64,000 bases of DNA. Origin: Candidatus Brocadia sp. WS118. GTDB lineage: Bacteria; Planctomycetota; Brocadiia; Brocadiales; Brocadiaceae. The position numbers were made by a program, and so were the translations under genes. The stretch is from positions 62,001 through 126,000 of the forward strand of contig PHFX01000003.1 in the NCBI GenBank assembly GCA_007618135.1, written 5' to 3'. The notes under the pieces were generated by a model, which did no database searches, was not told the DNA's origin, and saw nothing but the letters and a program-made list of their open reading frames with translations. Below are positions 37,062-45,007 of this stretch, in pieces; the first letter of the stretch is position 1, and each line of letters starts with the position of its first letter.

Positions 37062-37844
37062 ATGATTATACCGCGAAATAGTGACATAAAAAAAGTGGGC
37101 TTCTTGATTGCCGGAACCCAGAAGGGAGGGACTTCGGCTCTGGACGCCTACCTGAGAGAACATCCAGAAATCTGTATGGCTGATAAAAAGGAAGTTCATT
37201 TTTTTGACACTGAAAGATACTTTCAAAAAGTAAAAGTCGACTATTCAGTATACCATTCATTCTTTAGTCCAAAATCGTCTCATAAATTGCTTGGTGAAAC
37301 CACACCAATTTATATGTATTGGTATGACTCGCCAAGACGTATTTGGCAATACAACCCCTCTATGAAAATTATTATGATTCTGCGCAATCCGATTGATAGG
37401 GCATACTCGCATTGGAATATGGAACGAGACAGAGATGTGGATCATTTGTCATTTTGGGATGCCATTCAAAATGAGTCGGCAAGATGCCGGGAAGCTATGC
37501 CTTATCAACACAGGCAATACTCTTATGTTGACAGGGGTTTCTATTCGGAACAACTGCGAAGAATCTGGACCTACTTTCCGAAAAATCAAACACTCATTTT
37601 AAAGTCTGAAGACCTCAGAATAAACCCAAAAGAGATGCTTGAAAAGATATGCCTTTTTCTTGACCTCAGTTGCTTGCATACGGTTGCAATAAAAAAAGTG
37701 CATAGCAGGCCATATGTTTCCTCTTTGAGCCGTAAAGAGTGGGAATATCTGAGGCTGCAGTTTGCGTGTGAAATAAGGAGTTTAGAGAGCATATTGGGTT
37801 GGAATTGCAACGATTGGCTTGAAGCTCCATTACATATCGCTTAA
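37062..37844 (+). CDS. Sulfotransferase 1
   Basis: A 260-aa protein. GFLIAGTQKGGTSALDAYLREHP is the 5'-phosphosulfate loop that binds PAPS, and MILRNPIDRAYSHWNMERDR the 3'-phosphate site. ILKSEDLRINPKEML and FLDLS complete the sulfotransferase pattern. It would sulfate a hydroxyl of a glycan or tyrosine. It is the last gene of the + arm, ending 74 bp from a second sulfotransferase on -. Confidence 0.83.
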   Translation: MIIPRNSDIKKVGFLIAGTQKGGTSALDAYLREHPEICMADKKEVHFFDTERYFQKVKVDYSVYHSFFSPKSSHKLLGETTPIYMYWYDSPRRIWQYNPSMKIIMILRNPIDRAYSHWNMERDRDVDHLSFWDAIQNESARCREAMPYQHRQYSYVDRGFYSEQLRRIWTYFPKNQTLILKSEDLRINPKEMLEKICLFLDLSCLHTVAIKKVHSRPYVSSLSRKEWEYLRLQFACEIRSLESILGWNCNDWLEAPLHIA

Positions 37845-37918
37845 TGACAATACATTTTTTCATTGCCTGCCTAATATTTTTGGCTGCAATTACGACACGA
37901 CTCGTATAGTGTGCTTTA

Positions 37919-38749
37919 CTATTTTAAAAGTATCTCAACGCTTTCTTTGCTATAAAAATTCCAATATGCCCCATCAGTTTTCAATAGTCGTTCTCCAAGA
38001 CAATGCATCAATTTTATATCATATAAATCGTTCTTATTCTTGTTCTCTAATTTTTCATTCAGAATATTTGAGCCAGGAACAATAACGTTCAATGCCTGCC
38101 CTCCCGAAGAAACTATTTTCTCATAGTGAATGATCGAATCATGGGAAATTAGTTGTTCGTATCTCTTAAAAAACCATGACAGAAGATATAATTGTCGTTC
38201 AATTCTGTCATCAATTTTTGCAAGAGCCTTTTTTAATTGAAAATCCAAATTTTCTGCAGCTGGAGCGTGTCCATTTTGAACTGGGAACGCAACGCTGTTC
38301 CATGAAGTTAGTACAGATAATGGATTTCTAATTACAGCGTAAACAGGAAATCGGACGACTAAAACCTCCAGCAGGGCAGTGAAAGCAGATGGATGTTTAA
38401 CAATCAAAGTAAAGTTGGTTTCTAACGGCTTCTCAATAATAATTTCAGTATGAGAAGCTACGCTTGCCCTGAGACCGGAAACAGAATATTTACTCCCTAC
38501 CGGATTGTCTGGCACTTTGCCATTCACTTGTTTAGATATTGCCTTTTTGCCTTTAAGGATAGACATTCGCATTTGTTCAAAAAATGCCTCAATGTGATCG
38601 CACGCTAAGGAATGATTTTTATGTTTTGCAAGTTCCCTCACTTCCATTGGTTCATGCAAGGCTACGGTATTTGGCACCTTATTTAATAAATGGCACGTTA
38701 GTGTTGTGCCTGAACGCGGCAACCCTGTGACTATTATATTGTTATACAT
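37919..38749 (-). CDS. Sulfotransferase 2
   Basis: A 276-aa protein. IIVTGLPRSGTTLTCHLLNKVP is the PAPS 5'-phosphosulfate loop, and PVYAVIRNPLSVLTSW the 3'-phosphate site. It is a different branch from sulfotransferase 1. It begins directly at the stop of the upstream glycosyltransferase (38750), so the two are one operon. No terminator is obvious in the 74-bp convergent gap. Confidence 0.8.
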   Translation of the reverse strand: MYNNIIVTGLPRSGTTLTCHLLNKVPNTVALHEPMEVRELAKHKNHSLACDHIEAFFEQMRMSILKGKKAISKQVNGKVPDNPVGSKYSVSGLRASVASHTEIIIEKPLETNFTLIVKHPSAFTALLEVLVVRFPVYAVIRNPLSVLTSWNSVAFPVQNGHAPAAENLDFQLKKALAKIDDRIERQLYLLSWFFKRYEQLISHDSIIHYEKIVSSGGQALNVIVPGSNILNEKLENKNKNDLYDIKLMHCLGERLLKTDGAYWNFYSKESVEILLK

Positions 38750-39697
38750 TCAAATTCTCTCCCAAACCTGTTTTATATCCTCCAATATTTTGAGAAAAGC
38801 ATCCCTCTCTTTACCTATTGAATGTCTGTTGGTTGTTTCATATGCATTGGTAATCATTTGGTTTTTTTTATGATCGCTTAATTTTAAAGCAGTGTCAACA
38901 GCACAAAGGATATTTTCCAAGGTATAGTCAACCCTTAAACAATTATAATTATCGAAACAAAAAGAACGATTGCCTATGCAGTCAGGACATACAACCAAAG
39001 TGCCAAGAGCCATTCCTTCGAGAGCCGGCAAATAAAAACCCTCACTATGGTTTGGCAAAAATATGGTCACTCTTGCCTGATTTAATTCATTCAGATAGTC
39101 GGATCTTAACATACTTGTTGCCAAGATTTTTATCTGTCTGCCTGGAAAATGAAGTTTTTGCATTAATTGAAGACCTAATTTTGGTTGTTTCAGCGCAGCA
39201 ATTACTATATCAATTTTCTTTTCTGATGGGTCAATAGGGTTAGGAAGGCCTTGAAAGTCTATTCCGTTCGGAATAGTAAATACGGGGCCAGTTACCTTTC
39301 CTGTTTTTACTATTGCTGATTTAACCTCATCGCTTACGCATATCCTTATTGCTTTAAACTCTAGAAAAGAGTAGAGAGTTTCATTTGGATCCGAGTGTCT
39401 GACATGCTGAATGTAGTTAATAATTGGAACGGGCGGTTTTTTCCTCTGGCTTTTATTAAGCATTAACCAGTCTTTGCCTGCCAGAAATAAAATATCAGCA
39501 GAAGAGGGATCCCAAGATTGAATGGCCTGATCCTGTAATTTCAACCATGGATTTGTGTCATCCCAGACTGTCCTGCCGGAAAAAAAAATTTTAGGGTGAT
39601 AACTATGTGAGTGTATGACATGATTAAAATAATCCCAAACTTTTAAATGGCCGCCTTGAAATTGCCTAAAATCTCTATAGAACAACACGGTCTTCAT
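38750..39697 (-). CDS. GT4-like glycosyltransferase
   Basis: A 315-aa protein. FQGGHLKVWDYFNHV near the start and the later GIDFQGLP, KILATSM, VTIFLPNHSEGFYLPALEGMALGTLVVCPD pattern match GT4 enzymes; the EGFYLPALE stretch is the conserved donor site with two acidic residues. Target sugar is unknown. The gene before it on this strand is the winged-helix regulator, 91 bp away. Confidence 0.8.
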   Translation of the reverse strand: MKTVLFYRDFRQFQGGHLKVWDYFNHVIHSHSYHPKIFFSGRTVWDDTNPWLKLQDQAIQSWDPSSADILFLAGKDWLMLNKSQRKKPPVPIINYIQHVRHSDPNETLYSFLEFKAIRICVSDEVKSAIVKTGKVTGPVFTIPNGIDFQGLPNPIDPSEKKIDIVIAALKQPKLGLQLMQKLHFPGRQIKILATSMLRSDYLNELNQARVTIFLPNHSEGFYLPALEGMALGTLVVCPDCIGNRSFCFDNYNCLRVDYTLENILCAVDTALKLSDHKKNQMITNAYETTNRHSIGKERDAFLKILEDIKQVWERI

Positions 39698-39788
39698 AGT
39701 TACTCAAAAAAATGTGAAAACAGATTGACTGGAAACACATAGGCTCAAAGATACTTTGTGCCATAGCCAGGCATTTCGGCGTAAGCAG

Positions 39789-40358
39789 CTAAATTCTGAT
39801 GTCGAAAATTGTTGTAGAATCTGATATTTGTCTGATATCATGAGCTTCCAATTCCTTTGTTACGAGAAGAAAATCGGGGGCATATTTGTTTATTTCTTCG
39901 ATACCGATTACCTGATAGCCAAATATCCGAATCTTTGTTTCGTTGTCAACGATTGCAACAAGGTCTAGTTCCTTGTCCTGGATGACGAGATAGGCCATCT
40001 CCATAAGGTCGGTTACGCCGTAAATGGCAACAGAATTTTTGCCTTGGAAAGGAATGCTGTCGATCTTGTTTTCAACTTCGTTTCTGACGGCCTTATAGAA
40101 GTGAAAATTCCTGTCAAAAAATTTATAGGCAAGTTGTGTTTTTTCTGCAATCCCTTTGGGAGTCAGAATATATCGTATTCTTCTTGGGTTAACCCCCAGC
40201 ATTTTTACCAAGCCTTTCTTGGTGAGTTTTTTCAATGCGAAATTGATAGAGGCTACATTAATACCCAATTGCAAAGAAAGTTGTCGTTGTGATATCCTTT
40301 CTCCGTTCTCGATCGATTGAAGTATGTTGTATTGGGTGATTTCTTCCTGATTAGACAT
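39789..40358 (-). CDS. Winged-helix (EPS-associated MarR-like) regulator
   Basis: A 189-aa protein. Residues 8-70 form a winged helix: RISQRQLSLQLGINVASINF is the helix-turn-helix and KKLTKKGLVKMLGVNPRRI the wing approach. Residues 100-189 (KNSVAIYGVTDLMEMAYLVI, VAIVDNETKIRIFGYQVI) resemble a Rossmann-like sensing domain. It is the first gene of the - arm and follows the right boundary element, so it is a candidate regulator of both arms, possibly via the AAACGTTT palindromes. That link is inference. Confidence 0.78.
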   Translation of the reverse strand: MSNQEEITQYNILQSIENGERISQRQLSLQLGINVASINFALKKLTKKGLVKMLGVNPRRIRYILTPKGIAEKTQLAYKFFDRNFHFYKAVRNEVENKIDSIPFQGKNSVAIYGVTDLMEMAYLVIQDKELDLVAIVDNETKIRIFGYQVIGIEEINKYAPDFLLVTKELEAHDIRQISDSTTIFDIRI

Positions 40359-40571
40359 AAATTGATATAATAAGCGCTGGAAAAGATTATCGTTATTTCA
40401 AGATGTCGTGGCAAACAAAGGTAGGCTGAAAATTATTCTCCTGATTCTTCAACGGTTTTTCTATGGATGTGTTAAAGGAATGAAATAGTACGCCTTTTCT
40501 TAAAAATGGGTTGCCTTGCTTTTTATGACCGGCTGCGCGCGCGGTAAACCCATAAATGCGCATTTCATTCT

Positions 40572-40614
40572 GTTGTATAAATTCCTCCCGCAGTCTTTTT
40601 GTCTGCGGGAGGAA
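40572..40614 (-). terminator. Terminator-like hairpin, right copy
   Basis: Same 12-bp stem as the left copy (40582-40593/40603-40614), loop 9 nt, followed on the - strand by TTTATACAAC. It would attenuate transcription towards the regulator gene. The GGAGGA in its 3' arm here is 14 nt from the next ATG, a poor spacing for translation. Confidence 0.5.
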
Positions 40615-40682
40615 CGGGGTCTCTCCATTGGGTGATCTGAGAGATTGTTGTTTGTAATGGCAAACGTTTGTTTTCTTAAACG
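40576..40682 (-). ncRNA. Leader or small RNA, right copy
   Basis: Inverted copy of the 8997-9103 element: TCTCTC/GAGAGA hairpin (pairs 40620-40625 with 40639-40644) with a 13-nt loop containing ATCACCCAAT when read on -, and the same GC hairpin. The linker differs in sequence and length from the left copy while stems and loop are kept, which suggests selection on structure. About 220 nt separate its end from the regulator start; that stretch shows no further gene. Confidence 0.55.
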
Positions 40683-40685
40683 TTT
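40662..40685. promoter_or_regulatory. Tandem AAACGTTT palindromes, right copy
   Basis: 40662-40669 and 40678-40685, centres 16 bp apart, next to the -10 box as in the left element. Confidence 0.55.
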
Positions 40686-40688
40686 ATT

Positions 40689-40717
40689 ATTTAAAACACT
40701 TTTCCGGAAAATGTCAA
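40689..40717 (-). promoter_or_regulatory. Sigma70-type promoter of right boundary element
   Basis: On the - strand TTGACA (40717-40712), 17-bp spacer, TTAAAT (40694-40689). It starts 28 bp after the STN-HEAT gene's stop and faces the regulator and the - arm of the island. Confidence 0.75.
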
Positions 40718-40744
40718 TAGGAAAAATGAAAAATTTGGGAAAAG

Positions 40745-41623
40745 CTACTTCTTGGTATTGAGTTCTTCCAGTATTTCCTGTGCGAGTTCTCTGACTGAGC
40801 CATCTTCGTCGTTGAGCGCATTTTTTATAAACTCGATGGCTGCCTCACCGCCTACTTCACCTAACGCTTCAACGGCGCTTTCACGCACCCAAGGATCCCG
40901 ATCATTGAGTGCCGTGGAAAGCGGATCAACAATGCTTTTGTCGCCGATATCCAGTAAGGCATCAATAGCGCTTAATCGCACATCCTCAATGGGGTCATTT
41001 GCAAGCGCCTTTGAGATGATTTCTATTGCTTTTGTGTCTTTGCTTTCTCCTAATGCTATAATTGCATCTTCCCTTTTCCCGGGATCTTCACTTTCTAAAG
41101 CGTCTTTTGCAAGGGTTTCAAAGGAAGGCCGGTCCTTTTTCGGTTTGTCTTTTTTGGCGACGGGCAGTCCTGGTTTTGGAGAGAGTTTTTTGGACGGTTC
41201 TTCCTTCACTTTCGTAAAGATTTCCTGGGATTTACTAGCGCTCACGATGGAAAGTTTTCCTTCTTTTGCATCGTGGAGGGAATAAACAAAGGCATAATTT
41301 TTATCCTTCAGAATCCTCCGAACCCCCTCTCCAATAGGTAAACTTTGGAATTCTATGGTAACGGTCCCATCAATTGAGTCATTTAACCATATCTTGGCTC
41401 CGCTCTGTGACATGATTTCTTTTAATACCTTTTCCATCGGAGAGTTTTTCAGTTTTGCCGATAATTGTCCGTTGCTGAACTTAATATCAATGGATTCCTC
41501 GCCTGCTGGTGGATTTGCCCAAAGCAATTGATGTTTGTTGATGGTAAAAACGGGTAGCCCTACGATAACGGTAAACAGGCTCATTTTTGTATACAGGGTA
41601 ATGACACGGTAAAAAGAAATCAT
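40745..41623 (-). CDS. STN-domain plus HEAT-repeat protein
   Basis: A 292-aa protein with an N-terminal membrane segment (~15-30) that may be a signal anchor. Residues ~44-125 resemble a secretin/TonB short N-terminal (STN) domain: LKNSPMEKVLKEIMSQSGAKI, GTVTIEFQSLPIGEGVRRIL. A Lys/Pro-rich linker is followed by about four HEAT repeats (~165-290), for example KREDAIIALGESKDTKAIEI and VRESAVEALGEVGG. This combination suggests a periplasmic scaffold. Its job is unknown. Confidence 0.78.
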   Translation of the reverse strand: MISFYRVITLYTKMSLFTVIVGLPVFTINKHQLLWANPPAGEESIDIKFSNGQLSAKLKNSPMEKVLKEIMSQSGAKIWLNDSIDGTVTIEFQSLPIGEGVRRILKDKNYAFVYSLHDAKEGKLSIVSASKSQEIFTKVKEEPSKKLSPKPGLPVAKKDKPKKDRPSFETLAKDALESEDPGKREDAIIALGESKDTKAIEIISKALANDPIEDVRLSAIDALLDIGDKSIVDPLSTALNDRDPWVRESAVEALGEVGGEAAIEFIKNALNDEDGSVRELAQEILEELNTKK

Positions 41624-41773
41624 CCTTTATCACCTTGAGTAATTCTACTGGTAAAATTCAGGGTTGAGAAGTCATCCGGCATTTGTCCGCGAGTTGTGCA
41701 GATCTTCCCAAAAGACACGCTAACCATAAGGGCTGACTCCCCGGTAGATGACCTGTTGAATTGAATGTTCATA

Positions 41774-43306
41774 TCATGCAGTTTTGCCGTGAATGATATT
41801 GATTAATAATTTTCTCCCTTTCTCCATGATTTCCTGTGTTTTTCCTTCTAAATTTAATCGGAGCAGGGGTTCCGTATTTGATTTTCTGACGTTAAACCAC
41901 CAGTCGTTATACTCCACGGTTACTCCATCAAGATGGTCTACTTTTCCATTTGAAAATTTCTTGGCAATTTCTGCAATTTTTTCGTCCTTATCCTCTACCT
42001 CAAAATTTATTTCACCGGTAGAATAATACCGCTTGAGCGGTGATACAATGTTTGAGAAGGGGACGCGTTTTGTGCTCAGGATCTCCAGAACCATAAGGAA
42101 GGCAATCATTCCAGAATCAGAATAGTAATTATTTTTAAAGTAGTAATGTCCGGAGAGTTCGCCGCCAAAGATGGCCTTTTTTTCTCGTAGGGTTGCCTTC
42201 ATATAAGCGTGGCCGACACGTTCGCGGTACGGTATGCCGCCACCCGCCTTTATTTCTTCGGGAACAACCCAGCTTGAGCGGAGATCGTAAAGGATCGCAG
42301 CTCCTTTTTCTCGTTCGAGAAGCTGTCTTGCGATCAGTGCCGTAATAATATCGCATCCAATGATTCGCCCTGTTTCGTCCACAAAAAAACATCGGTCAGC
42401 ATCTCCATCAAAGGCTACTCCAAGGTGTGCTCTCGTCTCGCGCACTTTTTTTTGTAAATCAACCATGTTTTCAGGTTTCAGGGGATTGGCCTCATGATTG
42501 GGAAAGGTTCCATCCAGTTCAAAGTAGAGGGGAATAATTTCGAAGGGAAGTCCTTCGCAAACGATCGGGATTGTCTTTCCTGCCATTCCATTTCCTGCGT
42601 CGACAACGATGCGAAGATGTCTGAGGTTACTGACAAATTTCAGGACATGCTTCTTATAATCTCTAAAAATGTCATTCACGATAACTTTGCCGAGTTGTTC
42701 CCCGCGTGGCGGGTGATACTGGCTTGTCAGCTTTGAAATACGGTTGATCCCTGTCTCAAGGCTGACGGGGATGGCCTGTTTTCTGCATATTTTGAATCCG
42801 TTGTATTCGGCGGGATTATGAGAGGCGGTAACCATTACCCCGCCGTCGTATTGGTAATGGCCCACGGCAAAATACGTCATTTCCGTTGAAATGACACCCA
42901 GATTAATGACGTTGAGGCCAGCCGTGCATAAACCGTCTATTAAGGCATTAGCGAGCGATTTAGAAGAAGTTCTCATATCCCTTCCCACAGCAATGTTTTT
43001 TACATCCGGGTCTTCTTCCTTAAAAAATTGGGCTATAGATGTTCCGATTTTGTGGGCTATAGTATCGTTTAATTCTGAGGGATACTTCCCGCGAATATCA
43101 TAACTCTTAAATACATCTCGAGATAGTTTGGTTTCAGCAGGCGTATGGCTAAAACTCCCTGGCTCAACCCTCTCCAGGCACACGTTACATTTAGGATAAT
43201 TTACCCGCTGTCTTCCCTTGCACACCGAATCGTTAATGGTGTAAGACTCTCCGGGACAACGGTGCTGTCTCTCTTCGCCTTTTTCTCTTATGGATCCTTT
43301 TTTCAT
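41774..43306 (-). CDS. Phosphomannomutase/phosphoglucomutase with Cys-rich head
   Basis: A 510-aa protein. The alpha-D-phosphohexomutase signature is complete: VFKSYDIRGKYP (~65), the phosphoserine loop VMVTASHNPAEYNGFK, the metal loop AFDGDADRCFFVD, the sugar loop GGELSGHYYF and the phosphate loop RKSNTEPLLRLN. Ahead of it, residues 17-43 carry C17, C29, C40 and C43 (VCKGRQRVNYPKCNVC), a small zinc-ribbon-like head absent from standard enzymes. It interconverts hexose 1- and 6-phosphates for GDP-mannose or UDP-glucose supply. It lies 25 bp downstream of the flavoprotein gene. Confidence 0.9.
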   Translation of the reverse strand: MKKGSIREKGEERQHRCPGESYTINDSVCKGRQRVNYPKCNVCLERVEPGSFSHTPAETKLSRDVFKSYDIRGKYPSELNDTIAHKIGTSIAQFFKEEDPDVKNIAVGRDMRTSSKSLANALIDGLCTAGLNVINLGVISTEMTYFAVGHYQYDGGVMVTASHNPAEYNGFKICRKQAIPVSLETGINRISKLTSQYHPPRGEQLGKVIVNDIFRDYKKHVLKFVSNLRHLRIVVDAGNGMAGKTIPIVCEGLPFEIIPLYFELDGTFPNHEANPLKPENMVDLQKKVRETRAHLGVAFDGDADRCFFVDETGRIIGCDIITALIARQLLEREKGAAILYDLRSSWVVPEEIKAGGGIPYRERVGHAYMKATLREKKAIFGGELSGHYYFKNNYYSDSGMIAFLMVLEILSTKRVPFSNIVSPLKRYYSTGEINFEVEDKDEKIAEIAKKFSNGKVDHLDGVTVEYNDWWFNVRKSNTEPLLRLNLEGKTQEIMEKGRKLLINIIHGKTA

Positions 43307-43331
43307 ACCAGATCACTTCCTCAAGAAGTCG

Positions 43332-43910
43332 TTACCATGTAAGCAACTGTTTGCCGGCATCAAATGCCTTTTGCAAGAGGTCATGTTTCGTGTATACCAT
43401 GCCTTTTTCTTCTAACCCGCAACACAATATATCCCCCACATATTTTGTGTCTACTACATGAAAAAAGGCCTTTATTGTTTTTACCGCACCGGTAAATAAT
43501 TCCTCTCCGGCGCTCCGCGCTGCGGTTGCAATCAAAAATCCATTCGCGATCCGTGCGCCTTTCCTGACCGGGAGATGTAAAATATATTTTCTTGCCCAGA
43601 AGGCCTGACATCGGTCAATAAGAGCTTTCAGCTGTGCACTTACACCCATGAAATAGATAGGGGAAGCTACGATAATGCCATCGGTATCAACAAAGTGGGA
43701 ATACACTTGTTGCATATCGTCATGGATAACACACTCACCTTTTTCAAAACAACCGCCGCAAGAATTGCACGGAGCAATTTGTAAATTGCGGATTACAATC
43801 TTTTGCACCTCGGCGCCGCTTGCCGCTGCTCCCTGTATGGCATGATTGAGCAATATATCAGAGTTTCCATCAGCGCGTGGACTGCCAAAGATGGCAACTA
43901 CTTTTTTCAT
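43332..43910 (-). CDS. Iron-sulfur flavoprotein / NADPH-dependent FMN reductase
   Basis: A 192-aa flavodoxin-fold protein. [17 protein letters not shown] is the FMN phosphate loop, and [19 protein letters not shown] carries the compact Cys motif of archaeal-type iron-sulfur flavoproteins. [19 protein letters not shown] lines the flavin. Redox partner and substrate are unknown. Its ATG overlaps the stop of the decarboxylase gene upstream. Confidence 0.85.
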   Translation of the reverse strand: MKKVVAIFGSPRADGNSDILLNHAIQGAAASGAEVQKIVIRNLQIAPCNSCGGCFEKGECVIHDDMQQVYSHFVDTDGIIVASPIYFMGVSAQLKALIDRCQAFWARKYILHLPVRKGARIANGFLIATAARSAGEELFTGAVKTIKAFFHVVDTKYVGDILCCGLEEKGMVYTKHDLLQKAFDAGKQLLTW

Positions 43911-44857
43911 GAGTCTTTTCCGCAGGGGATTAACTCGTCCCTGAAATACGCCAGTGTCTTTCGCAGCCCTTCCGTCCGCAGAACCTTTGGTTCCCAGCGT
44001 AAGACCGTTCTTGCTTTGGAAATGTCAGGTTGCCGGATCTTGGGGTCATCAACAGGGAGGGGCTTAAAGATCATCTTGCTTTTGCTGTTGGTAAGGATAA
44101 GTATCTCTTGTGCTAACTGGTGGATGGTTATTTCTTCAGGGTTTCCGATATTTACCGGATCATGCTCATTTGAAAGAAGCAGTTGATAGATACCTTCTAC
44201 GAGATCAGAGATATAGCAGAAACTTCTTGTCTGCAAACCGTTCCCAAATACGGTAATATCCTCACCCCTCAATGCCTGGCACATAAAGCTAGGGAGTGCA
44301 CGACCGTCATTCACTCGCATCCTCGGGCCGTAAGTATTGAATATCCTCACAATTCTGGTATTTATGTCATGGTATCGGTGATATGCCATGGTCATTGCTT
44401 CTGCAAATCGTTTTGCTTCATCATAAACCCCCCTGGGTCCCACAGGATTGACATGTCCCCAATAATCCTCCGGTTGAGGATGGATCTGCGGATCGCCATA
44501 TACTTCAGAGGTAGAGGCCAAAAGAAACCTGGCTTTCTTTGCCTTGGCAAGTCCCAGGCTATGCAGTGTGCCGAGTGAACCGACTTTTAATGTTTGTATA
44601 GGAAATTCCAGATAATCAAAAGGGCTGGCTGGTGACGCAAAATGCAATACATTATCCACGTGTCCGTCTACATAAATATAATCACTGACATTGTGCTTTA
44701 TAAAGCGGAATTGACAATTCCCCATTAAGTGGACAACATTATCCATTTTACCGGTTAACAGGTTATCGATACATATAACTTCATGTCCCTTTTCTATCAA
44801 ATAATCGCACAGGTGTGAACCAATAAAACCCGCACCACCTGTAACTATTGTTCTCAT
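43907..44857 (-). CDS. UDP-glucuronate decarboxylase (UDP-xylose synthase-type SDR)
   Basis: A 316-aa protein from the ATG of [10 protein letters not shown]; a GTG four codons earlier is possible. [22 protein letters not shown] is the NAD site, [10 protein letters not shown] the catalytic Ser/Thr, and [10 protein letters not shown] the YxxxK pair. [17 protein letters not shown] and [20 protein letters not shown] are characteristic of UXS enzymes. It makes UDP-xylose from UDP-glucuronate, so the surface glycan may contain pentose. Confidence 0.88.
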   Translation of the reverse strand: MRTIVTGGAGFIGSHLCDYLIEKGHEVICIDNLLTGKMDNVVHLMGNCQFRFIKHNVSDYIYVDGHVDNVLHFASPASPFDYLEFPIQTLKVGSLGTLHSLGLAKAKKARFLLASTSEVYGDPQIHPQPEDYWGHVNPVGPRGVYDEAKRFAEAMTMAYHRYHDINTRIVRIFNTYGPRMRVNDGRALPSFMCQALRGEDITVFGNGLQTRSFCYISDLVEGIYQLLLSNEHDPVNIGNPEEITIHQLAQEILILTNSKSKMIFKPLPVDDPKIRQPDISKARTVLRWEPKVLRTEGLRKTLAYFRDELIPCGKDS

Positions 44858-44971
44858 GAGGAATATCACTTTCGAATACGGTAAAATCCAATATTTTAGA
44901 GGATTAGGATGAATTTTACAACATTTTCATAAATATTCAAGTGGGAAATCTCGGCGCGGGAGTAGTTTTCT

Positions 44972-45000
44972 TTGACAAACAAATTTATTAAAGATAAAAT
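44972..45000 (+). promoter_or_regulatory. Strong sigma70 promoter for nadB
   Basis: TTGACA (44972-44977), 17-bp spacer, TAAAAT (44995-45000). Only 7 bp separate the -10 from the GTG of nadB, so the predicted start site falls on or next to the start codon. Confidence 0.65.
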
Positions 45001-45007
45001 TCGTTCC

